The notes under the pieces: model-generated
Told to the model about the DNA's origin: nothing
Seen by the model: the letters and a program-made list of their open reading frames with translations, nothing else
Database searches by the model: none
Part shown: positions 27,201 through 39,200 of the stretch, piece by piece
Layout: every line of letters begins with the position of its first letter
How positions within the stretch are numbered: position 1 is the first letter of the stretch
Assembly: GCA_008828725.1 (NCBI GenBank)
Contig: MEHQ01000511.1
Coordinates: forward strand, 368,897 to 432,896
Direction of reading: 5' to 3'
Source: Saccharina japonica
Taxonomy: Eukaryota > Sar > Phaeophyceae > Laminariales > Laminariaceae
DNA length: 64,000 nucleotides
Made by a program: the position numbers and the translations under genes

Positions 27201-30200
27201 CGGCGCCCGCCCGTGTTGTTAAGAAACAGGCCAAGACTTTGGCGCAAACTGTAAAAACATTTTAAAGCTTATCCTAACTCGACTAACTCAGGAGCTCAGG
27301 AGGCAGCAGCCTTTGCCAGCGCTCTTGACCCATACATCGTACCAGACAAATAAAGTACCAAATATATTACGGTTTTTGAGGTGGTCCGCACATTTTTTTT
27401 TTCACATTGTCCAAAACGCGCGGCCAAGCCGCGCACGGGTTGAGCCTTAGCTTGGACTAGGGTTGGGTTTAGAGTTGGGGTTAGGGTTAGGGTTGGGTTG
27501 GGTCGACGGCTTCTCGTGATTTTTTTTTTAAACACCCAAAAACAAGTAAAACCAGCAAGAAATCATCATATATTTGGTACTTTATCTGGTGCGATTTATG
27601 GGATAAGACCGGTAAAGGCGCCTCTCAGGAGGAGAGCTCTGTCTTTCCTCTTGGTCTCGACATAACAAACCCGCTTTTTGTCTGCGCGTTGACGGTGTTC
27701 TGAATGAGGCAGAGGATATTTATGCTGCCGCTGCTGCTTTTCATAGTTATGGGCCACCCAGAGGTTCATCACACCCCCCCTGCTGTCCTCTGTCCCGTAT
27801 GCGTTCAGTCGAAATCTGCACCGTGCGTGTGGCTGGTTGGATGCGCCACTCACGTTTCTCCCTCCTACCTATTGGGACAAATGGCTACCTATATATGTAC
27901 CACCTTCAAGCAAACGCCCTTGTAGGGGTGGTGGCTTATTATTTTATGAGCTATCTATCACCGACATGAGGAGGTCAACATCTCACCCGAATCATGACTG
28001 ACTTTCCAATAATTGTTTCCGCGCGAGCCGACCAACATTTCTATGCTCTTACTATTACGGAGGACCGTACTAAGTACGACCAAATACTAATATTGCTTCG
28101 TAGCAAAAATTGGTAATATACGTATCTAGTTTTTTTTTGTGTACCGCGGGTCCCTATTAGGACCAAATATTGATATTGTTAGTAAAAATAGGTAAATGAG
28201 CCATCTAAACGAAGGTACTGCAGTATGTACTGTTTTCTCGCAAAACTGAGCAATTAACAGAACTCACCTCGCAATTCGCTTGAACCATCCGAAAAACATC
28301 ACGCCTTCGGCCATCAAGCACCAGAAATGGGTAAATACGCAACGCAGGACATACCGGTATGATGCACGATGTTGGTGTCTCCTCCCTCACCGTCCACACC
28401 GCCTCTCCCAAGTCCGGCCCCGGGGCTTGGCAACTCCCCTAAAAATACCGATGAAACTCAAGAATGACGAGTAATCACGATATGTCTGGCCCAGTAATAA
28501 CGATGAAACTCAAGAATCACGAGAAATCACGAACTACCTGGCCTAGCGAACGACCGCTGTCCAGTTGCAAGCAACAGCCCTGTCTGTTCGCGTGTTCTAC
28601 CAGTCTACCAGCACCGTTCCGTGCGGTACCCACTTGGTATTCCCACAAGCGCGATCAACCAAACAATGCCCGCTGTTCCTGCAAGTGAGCTACGTACTAC
28701 GTGCTCAGCCAAATAATATGAACCATAACGCCGAATTCTCTCTATAACAACAAACTGCAGATTATCCTTATATCGGTTCCCGATCCCGAATAATCTTTTC
28801 CAATATACGTATCTAGTTTTTTTTTGTGTACCGCGGGTCCTATTAGGACCAAATATTGATATTGTTAGTAAAAATAGGTAAATATATCTAGTTTTTTTTG
28901 TGTACCGTAGGTTCCCTATTTACTAGTGTTTACTATGGTCCCCCGTAATAGTCACAAAACGAAAATACCCGTACACATTAAGTAGAAGTATCACAGTACG
29001 TGTACTAAAACAGCCGGTAGCTGCTCACTTTGAGGAGTATACTAGAAGTCAGTCATTGGCGTATTGAACCAAAACAAAAGTGCAGCCTGTACGTTGGGTG
29101 GGTCCGTCACGACTAATGCGGGGGGCCATAGTAAATAGGACCAAATGTTGTTAGTAAAAATAGGTAAATATGTAGGTTTTTGTGTATACCGTAGGTCCTA
29201 TTTACTAGTGTTTACTATGGTCCCCCGTAATATTTGTGAGTGACCGACTAGAAAATGCTCGGCAGCAGCCATATGAGGCTTCGCATTGTAAAACATGGTG
29301 CGCAATGCACCAAGGCACGCGTTTCGTGTCGTCTTGTTCGTCCACCACATGATCTTACTCTTTCGTGGAAGTAGATGGAAGTGCATACCGTGGAAGCTTC
29401 GATGGCAGCACATGGGAGTAGTGGAAGCTTCCAGGGGACATCGTGGAAGTAGTGGGTGCTTCCGTGGAAGCAATGGAAGCTTCCATATAAGAAGCAATGG
29501 AAGCGTCCATGTAAGAAGCAATGGAAGCTTCCATGGAAGCAATAGAATTTTCCATGTAAGAAGCAATGGAAGCCTCTATGGCAGCAATGTAAGTTTAAGT
29601 TTCCATGGAAGCAAAGGAAGTTTCCGTGTACCTGGTGAGAAGCAATGGAAGCTTCCATGTTAGCAATGGCAGCTCCCATGTAAGAAGCAATGGAAGCTTC
29701 CATGTAAGAAATGGCAGCTCCCATGTGAGAAGCAATGGGAGCTTCCATGTAAAAGAAGCAATGGAAGCTTCCATGGAAACGACGGAGTCTACCATGGAAG
29801 CAGTGGAAGCCGTCTTGTGTCCTCGCACTCCCCCCCCCCGCACATTTTCGGTGGCCGCCTGACCAGGGCGGTGGTCGCCCTCTTACTTACCGCACAGTTG
29901 TCGAAGGTGAAGGAAGTGCAGATGGACTCCAACCCCTTCAAGTCTCCGCCTCCCGAGCTGCTCGCAGAGGGGCTGGCGACGGTGATGCAGTACCTACGGG
30001 TGCGAATCCAGCGCACCGACGCCATGCATGATCTCATCCAAAAGAGGTATTTATGAATGAATGGAATGATACGCAGGAGTTGCTTTGTCGGTTTTCGAGC
30101 AGTGTTTCGCCGGTGTATTCCCCGCTTGTATATTTATTTGAGTTTTAATTTATTTTCCGAGGAAAAATCTCAAGTGAGTGTAGTGCGTTGAAAGGCGTGC

Positions 30201-33200
30201 AGTGCTTGATGCGGTGTTTACCTTTCAGGGTGAAAATCGCGCAACGCACGACGCCATGCTTGGTCTCGTATTGAAGAGGGTTTTTTTACGCACGTAGGTG
30301 CTGTGCCGGCTTCAAGTGGTGTCAAAGACTCTCAAGTCCTTGGTAGCGTACTGTACGTTATTTCGTTCGTTGTGCACAATGTTTACAAGGCGTCCAAAAA
30401 ATGAGGACCTCATCATTCGAGGTGGCTGAACCGACCGACCGACCGACCGACCGATTGACCGACCGACCGACCGACCGACCGACCGACCGACCGACCGACC
30501 GACCGACCGATCGACACCCCGACCGACCGACTGGGATCCAGCACCAACACACCCAAGTTTGTACGGCAGTTACAAATACATTTGTATATATATATACACA
30601 TACGGCGCGAGTGCCTGTCGTAGCGACAACCATTCTAACCTAGCTTATCATTCTGGTTCTGGCTGCACTCGCTTGCGGATAGTATGGCAAAGGCGGGCGG
30701 GCGGGCGGGCAGGCGGGCGGGTGGGCGGGCAGGAACTGTTCCGTCATGTTTGCTCAGTGCTCCCTGCTTTCACTGTGTACCTCAATATTATGATATTTTG
30801 GTTTAAATATTAATATACCAGCGGGCCTTATATTTAGGGCCTTTTTGAAAAACTTATTTTTCCCCTCGTGATCGCGTGTTTTTGATTGGTTGATTGATTG
30901 GTTGATTGGTTGATTGATTGATTGATTGCTTGATTGCTTGATTGCTTGATTGCTTGATTGCTTGATTGCTTGATTGCTTGGTTGCTTGATTGCTTGATTG
31001 CTTGATCGCTTGATTGCTTGATTGCTTGATCGCTTGATCGCTTGATTGCTTGATTGATTGCTTCGTTGGTCGGTTGATTGATTGATTGATCTTTTTTACC
31101 CAGGGGGTTTGAGACCCATGTGGAAGCCCTGCTGCCCGAGGCTCATGGGGTTTTGAAGAGCAACACGGGGTACCTTACCCCTGCCGACCTCGACGACTTT
31201 GACAAGGTACGATAGCACAAAAACGCCTTCTTATTGGTATAAATGGGATATAGAACAAGCACGCCCGATGTATCACGCAGCTTGAAAAGTTGACGTAGTT
31301 TTAATAATTTGATTTAAAAAAAAACGCTGTTGTACGTAGACCACCGGTGGCAACTTTTTTTTTTATTTTACCGCATTTCGTTAGGATTTTTTTTTTTTTT
31401 ATGTATACAAGGGTAAGAGTGGATGTGGGTCGTTGTGAAACATATTGAAGTTCGTAGTTTAAAAAAAAAAACAAATTCAAGACGTTTTCGAGGTATTGAT
31501 AATTCGTTTCTACAGTTGAGGCAGACGCTACTATTTTTGGGTTGATGCGGTCTTTTTATTACGTACATACGGGTGGGGGTGGGTACGTGCAAGCTTTGTT
31601 TGTATAGCCTGTTGGCTGGTGATGATTGCGTTTTGGCACGTGGCAATGGGCATGCAGGATAGGCTTCAGCATCGATCACGCAGAAGCATTCACTCGCAGA
31701 AGAAAAGAGAGAGAAGAAGCAGAAAACCACAAGGGGGAACAAAAAAACAAAACAAAAAACGGAAAAAAAAACGCACGTCGTCTTTCGTCCATGTACGTAT
31801 TTAATTTCAAGCACACGACCACGCCTCATCCCAAGTTCCCGCTTCACTGGTGGTGGTGGGTTTACGCTCGACACATCTTTGGGGCCGATCTACGTACAGA
31901 ACAAGGGTGCACACTTCGGCACGTACAAGATAGTCGATTCCCACCGCTTCGTGATCTAGACCTTTCAAGGCAGCTATATTTCCGATCTTCTTGTATACCT
32001 GGCACCAGGTACGTGATTTAGCTCATGTTTCCAGGGCTTGAGGAACCCTACAATCCGCACGATCTACGTACGTACGTACGTAGCGCATCTTTTTCTGGGT
32101 TGGATCTCGTATATATGTATATACAATATATATATTATACATATGTATGTATATTAGGAAGATCTTGCACAACTTCTCACAACGACAGATAGATAATCTA
32201 CGTAGATCATGATCTGTCCGAGGTGTATATAGTCAACAGAGCAATGCCTTTTAGGGGCGGTGTCTAATTTTTCTGAGCTCTCCTCACACGAGGAGCTCCA
32301 CACCAATAGCAAGTCACCCGAAACATGACCCCGAAGAACGTTTGTTCGCCCGCCCAACCGACACTTGTATGCGCTACGTGAACACAAACGAAACATACGG
32401 GTAAAAAGTATCCTATTCGGTCAGGCAAATATTGAGCCAAAGAGTGCACCACTCTGACGATCCGAAAATGTAAGGACCATTTCAATTAGATGTTAACATA
32501 CTAAAGTCCTTATTTTCCGGATCAGAGTGGTACAAAGCCCCTACGTACCGTGGAGTGAGTCAATAGCATCCAATTTTCTCTCAATGATACTTCATGAAAT
32601 GTGCCCATCTATTCGATTAAGCAAACAATTGTGTCGTTAACACGGTGGCTTATTCCGGCAGGCGACCGACCGGTTCGTGAACGGCGACTTCTACCGGCAC
32701 CCTCTCTCCGCCGAAGACATCCTGGGAATTGTGCTCGAGTTGAGGGTAAGCCGCAGGGGAGTCGGGCAGACTTGGTGTTAGCAATGTCTGCTGCCTGGTC
32801 GGTGAAAACCCGACATGCTCCGTCCCGGCATTGTAGTAGGGGATGCGAGGGTCTATAGTCATATACGACTACGGCCATGCATGGATATGAAGTACCCCCC
32901 CCACGCCCGCCCTCCCTTCCCTTTTTTGCCCCTATATGTACGAATATCAAACGTGTTTATTTGTTTGTTTTGTTTTGTTTGTTTGTTTTTTCTCAAAAGG
33001 ATACTCGAAAAAAAGAGTTTTACGAGTGCATGGTAGCCCACTTGATGGAGCAGGTGATGTTCCAAGAGACGCTGGAGGTGTTCAGCAAACACGTTTTCTG
33101 CAGGCACGCCGTTCGGCCGTGGGGAAGAAGCCAGGGCCCGGTGAGGAGAACGATGATGAGGGAGCATTTACAGATAAAATAATACGTAGACTCGTCACTT

Positions 33201-36200
33201 TCTTGCCAGCTCCTTCATTTTACAATAATGACCCGTTTAAGACCCACCCATTATTTGTTGTTGCTGTTTTAGATATCAATGAATTGTGTTTTCTTTTTGA
33301 TCATGCGAATACAGCACCACGAACGAGCCAAGGCCCGGCGAGGATGATGGAACATTTACAGATAAAACACGTAGAGTAGTCTCTTTCTTGTCAGCTCCTC
33401 CATTTCAATAAGACCCGCCCAATGTTCATCGCAGTCATCTATTCATTGTGTTTGCTTTTTCGATCATGCTACTTCAGCACCATGAATGAGAACTTCAACA
33501 TTGATCACTCATAAAACATTCGACGAAAGAAGAAAAACCCCCATGCTCACTGTTATGATTTGTGTTTGCCGTCAGACCATATGATATATGGCGCACCATC
33601 ATGAGCTTCAACGCTGATCACTCATAAACACCCCACCCCCCAAAAAACGCGATTCACAGCCCTATGTACATGGGATCCCTTGTGTGTGTGGGCGGGGGTC
33701 CATTTTTTTAGAAGGCATTTTCCTTCTGCTTTTTGTTCCGTGCACGAAACGCTTGTAAGGTGAAGTTACCAATGGAGGGGGCTATGCGTGGGCGAAATTA
33801 GTGTGAATTATTGTCTTAATTTGGTGTGAATCAAATGAATGTACTTTTTTTTTCTTCTTCTTTAAATAACTTTTTAAACGTTATAGTGCTGCACGCTTTG
33901 CCTCTCTGTATCGTGGGCCTCCGAGGAGACGGATTCCCGTGGTAGGGGGTAGGGGTTGTTGGCAGCTAGTTTTTTTCCATCTGGGTCAATATTTTGTCAC
34001 CGGGACTGTCACTGGGACCGGCTGAGCTCCTCAAGTGAGTAACTATTACAGGTCAGTATAATACTTTTGCTCGCTGTATATATAGTATGTTTGGTTTAGG
34101 AGTATATAGCGTATATACATACGAAGTATAAGTGCTGGTCGGGCTCTGCGAACGAAATTTCTTAGAAAATTCTTCGAAAAGTCACGTTTCGGGGTGAAGA
34201 TAAATAGAGCCCCCCTCATGCGAGCGAGGAGCTCAGAAAAATAATAAGGCACCGCCCCTGTAAGGGCATTTGCTCTTTCGCACTATACAGCAGTGGTAGT
34301 GCAACTTTACAAATAACATCAAATTCCACCCACCTCTACCCCTCTTACAGTCACGGGCATCTAACTCATCTCATACATTATTACGTATAGGGTCACTCCA
34401 CACTCCTTCCTACCCTCTCTGTGTGGTCCCCTCGTCTCTAAAAAAACCCAATACTTGCGGATTTGTTTTGTCGGGGGGGGGGGGGGGGGGGGGGAAAAAA
34501 AAAAAGGTCGGGTGCTTCGAGATTGCTCTGAGCGCCTTGTTCGAGGACACGCCCAGAAACGCCTTCGTCGAGGAGTTCCGACCGGCGCTGTGGACGGAAG
34601 CGCAGAAGACGCTGCCGAGGAGCGTGTTCGAGTACTCTCGCAAGGCCCTCAGGAGCGCCCTCGTGTTTCTCAAGAGTGCCTACGGACCGGTGTGTATTGT
34701 GTGTACATATGTATTCGCTATCATACCTCTATTTTTGGTGACACATCGATCCGTAAATAATATATTTTCCCTCTTTCGTTAAATTAATTAATTATCCTCC
34801 CCCCGTTTAATTACCCCCCCCCATACCACGAATTGGTGAAAACCCAACGCGCTCCGTCCCGGCATTGTAGGGATGCGAGGGTCTATGGTCATATGACTAC
34901 GGCCGTGCACAACATGAGTACACCCCATACCACGAATTCTCCCATGATATATTTATAGGTTGGGTTGGCATTGGATGGCAACGACGCTGTAAAACACGCC
35001 ACTCGCTGCGTGAGCTAGACAACCAGGGTGCCGTTTTTTTTGTTATTTTTTTTGGCGGTCACCAAAGCTGGCGGTCGAGTAGATCATTTGTGCGGGGTGG
35101 AGAACCTTTGTTCCGCACAAGGGGAATGGTCGTATCACGTAGTGTTAATATGGTAAGGCGTCCGCGAGGCAGTTACATAGTAAAACCCATTGCTGTCTCC
35201 GGAAGTGGCCACACCAGAAATTAAATTAACTCATTGAAGCTGTCGTCCATATGCAAGTCCGCCTCAGAGGCGGTTCTTAGCAGGATGCAGCTCACCCTCC
35301 ATGCGACTCGCCCAATACCTCACGGCGTTTCGCGCTTGGTGCAAGCAATGTCTGCCTGGTTGGTGAAAACCCAACGCGCTCCGTCCTGGCATTGTAGGGA
35401 TGCGAGGGTCTATGGTCATACGACTACGGCCGTGCACAATATGAGCCCCCCCCCCCCCATACCACGAATTATTTCGTCGTTGCACCTGCCAGTTGTGAAT
35501 TATACGTACTCGTAGCCTTTCTCCTTCATGTGTTCCCGGGGTGTGGGGTGAATTATTATCCGGTCTCGATCTGAATACCCCGCCTTTCCAGGAGAGGAGG
35601 GTTTCATAAAGATTATTTTTTTGGGAGGCGATTGTTTGTTGTTTTTTTTCCGGTAGTCCAACTGGCTATTAATAAATGCCCTAGTATTGGCAAATGCGCT
35701 TCTTCGAGCTGGGAAAAGTGTATATATATATGGCATGCGATTCGGAAACGATAATCGAAAAAACATATTTTTATGTTTTGTTTTTAGTCTAGTTTGGTTT
35801 TCCTGGTTGCATGTTTGTATGTACTGATAGCAATTAAAGTGACAACAGACGGGTTGTAGGAATGCTGGAGGCTATCTATTCGCGATGTATAACATCAGTC
35901 AAAGGCATCTACCAGGGGGGGGGAGCAGACGGATAGACACCTCCTATGACCACAGCTTTCGCGCAAAAGGTCGCCGAGCGTAAAAGCCTGTATATGCCGG
36001 TTCAGCTGGAAAAGTAAAAAATGATGACCGAAAAAAAGCAACAAAAAAACAAAACAAAAAAGGCTGACGACGTTCTTTCAGCAGCCGGAAGCCACAACGT
36101 CCACAGAATGACCGCTGATGAATGTGTCGCTTTTTGTTTGGCCTTTCTTGTGGTTATTTTTTTTGTTCGTTTTTGACATTTTTGTTGTTCTTTTTACCAC

Positions 36201-39200
36201 CCGACAACGTGCTTCAACGCTGGTCACTCATAAATATTCCCACGGAAAAAAGAAGAAGACAAAAAAAAAACAAAGGAACTCTATTCCTGTTATATGCGAT
36301 ACTTTTTTTCTCGCTCCAAAAACAAAACGTCACCTCACCTCACCTCACCTCATCTCATCTCACCGATTGCTTCTATTTTTTTTTTGAAAACGAAATCTAC
36401 TGTAAAACAAGATCGCAAAGTTTGAAGATGTCACGTTCGAGCTGTGCGAGTGTGTCGACGCCAAAACCGGCGAAGAGGTGAGGCACCCGAAGGGAATGTG
36501 CGTCGTCCCGGGCCTGGTGGTGGTGAAGATCATCTACACGCCGGAAGAGGCGGAGCGGCGAAAGGTAGAAGACCGCGAAGTGATTGAGGCTTTCGAGAAG
36601 ACTATGAAGCAGGTGCGATAATGGGAAGAAGGGGAGGGGAAGAGGGGAGATAAACGGGGAAAGGGAGGGGGGGGGGAGGGGAGGGGAGGGGAGACGGGCG
36701 GTGAGGGAAAATACATACTTGATTTAGGCTTTCGAGAAGTTCCATAAGCAGGTGTGGGATGAGAGGAAGGGGGGAGGGGGGGGGCACAAGGTGGCGAGGG
36801 AAAGTACATGACTGATTTGAGGTTTTCGAGAAGTTTCATGAGGCAGGTGTGAGATGGGAGGGAGGGAGGGGGGGGGGACAGGGGGGAGGGGGCAGCCCGG
36901 GAAGTACAGAAGTGATTGAGGGTTTCGAAAAGGCCCATGAATGAGTTGCGAGGTGGAAGGGGGGATGGGGGAGGGGGTGCACTCATGTCTTGCATGGCCG
37001 TAGGCGGGAGGGGGTACCATAGGAGCGAAGAGAGAAGTACCGCGCAGCCATTAGTCGTTTATCCTTACGCTGTTACGTAGTTACACCTGTGACAGTCAAA
37101 CTTAATGTTCGTCATTATCCGCGCTCTATATATTGGTATGCGTTCCTCCTGCATTGGTAGTCGAGACGAGTGTACAGTTTTGTGTTCTGTCAATAAACTA
37201 CACACTCAATAGTCGTACATGTGGTGACCAACCTCGACCTGCCCCTGCGACCGTCTCGCAGGACAACCATATGTACGATAAATAACCGTAACGCCTTTTA
37301 CTTTTGATTGAGGGCGTGGTTTTTTGCGTAATAAAACGCGGTTTGTTTTGCCCAATTACGCCTAATTCTCTCTAGAACAACAAACAGCAGATTATTCTCG
37401 GAACGGTTCTCGATATCTAATAACTCTCTTTCTCCTGTATTTTGCCACGAGTTTTCATTTTTTTTTGTTTTCTCAAATCAATGCGAAGGTGCGGGCCTGG
37501 CTCAGCACCAAGCAAGGGCAGGGAAGGGTGATGGAGGAAATCAAGAGGCTCAAGGCCGCCAAGAAGCTCAGGATAGGCACTATCGACTCATCCACAGCCG
37601 CCCTTAAGGTGACGAAGCCCACTAATTCAACGCCAGGGTTTGCTTCCACTGTTTGTTTTCGCGCTCTCTCTAAACGGTCGCGTCTCATGCCTCTAGGTGT
37701 AGGTTTTTCGGGGCGTTGGTTGGATCACCCTCGTAAAAAAAATCGATCGGTTCCGCCGCCGCCGTTTTTGTTTTTACGTCGCTGGAAGGTAACCATTCCA
37801 GTCGATTAATTTCGTGTTTGTTTGTGGTACAGCTCATTCACCTCTCTACGAGCAGGCGTGGTCCAACTTTTACCAACATCATGGTCACCTGTACGAGGAG
37901 AGAAAACAGCCGCAACGCTGGCAATCGAACCGCGTTGACCCTCGCACCGTATGTATTGCTTCCTTCCCCACGCCAGGCTTGCGGTTCCGCGTCCGACTAA
38001 CTGGGCTATATATACTATATATATATACCACACATGTCAGCAACACAAGAAATGAAAAAAACAAAAGCCGCGACGAGTCGGCCGGCTCCCCTTCCAACCT
38101 TTCGTCCCTTTTGAGGCAAAAGGTTGAACGGTCCCCCCCATGTTGCAAAAACCATTCGTTTTTTTTGCAGAACATTGTTTTTTTCTGTTAGCGGCGGCGT
38201 CAACACTCCGCAAAAGCAGGTAAGTACCTGGTAGGTATGTATGCATGCCCAGCCAACGCCGAACAAGATGTAAATATACACGTAGTCTGGTTTTATCGCG
38301 GCGTGATACGAAAAAGGTGTTTCGCCAATGTTTTGCGAAAGGTACAAAAAAACACGCGGCACATATTTTCTTCCCCCCCTCCAAAACGTCCCCTCGGAAC
38401 TTATTGTGCGGAACATGCCAGTGGCTATTATACGTATAATGTATGTAAGGCATGGTAAACAGTTATCCTACATTCATTTCAAGTGATTCGTCTTCCCCAA
38501 AACACATGGGTGCGGTTCCCTTAAGGGGGGCCCGCCCCTTTCGTACTGCGCTGTACAGAAACCCGAATATGACTCTAACTCCTCCGTCCTTCGTAGTGTT
38601 CTGTCCCCACAACTTCGGACGCATGCTACCTTAAGGTAGACCTTAAGGTAGAGATGCACCATTCTTTTTTTCTGGGGTTCCAAACTTGAGGAGCTCTAGA
38701 CTCATAGTAAGCTACAAAAAAAACAATTTCAAGAAGAAGAAAAAAAAGTCCCATCCGAGGAACATTCTCGTAGCCCCAAGTTTACAACGAGAAAAAAAAT
38801 TGTAACATGCTACAGTAGAACGAAATTCCGACGTTTTTTTTGGGTTAAGGAGCCGGTACCGTCATTCAGAAAACGTTTATGCCAAAAAAAGGTATACCTT
38901 ATACCTCTATCGTAGCACGCGGCAACGGGAGTGCTATTCTGCATGGTTCAAGACGATCCCTGCAACCAAAACCAATACGTACCCCTGATGGATGTACTTT
39001 TTGTGGCGTATATATATATACTTACTTCCCCTGTCTGTTGGTTATATAGCATAGTCCAGCTGGTTATATAGCGTAGTCCACTGGCCTACTGAGTCACGCG
39101 ACTCAGTGGGCCAGTGAACTATGCTATATAACCAACACTGCCCCATAAGTAAACTTACGTTTACACAGACCCTTAACCGTGTCCGATTATATTTCCGTGT

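Noticed and set aside
27478..27507. Interstitial telomere (TTAGGG)
   Set aside because: Only two or three degenerate units inside a small TIR element; too short to be meaningful.
31104..31240. EF-hand in exons 21-22 (DLDDFDKATDRFVNGDF)
   Set aside because: The acidic spacing does not fit the 12-residue calcium loop; no Gly at position 6 and no Glu at position 12.
36534..37020. Pro/Ser-rich minus-strand ORFs
   Set aside because: Antisense shadows of exon 25 and of its GGGA-rich edge repeats.
37834..37950. An additional exon between exons 26 and 27
   Set aside because: Splice-like ends exist, but exons 26 and 27 already join in phase 0, and this stretch overlaps the tRNA-like segment.
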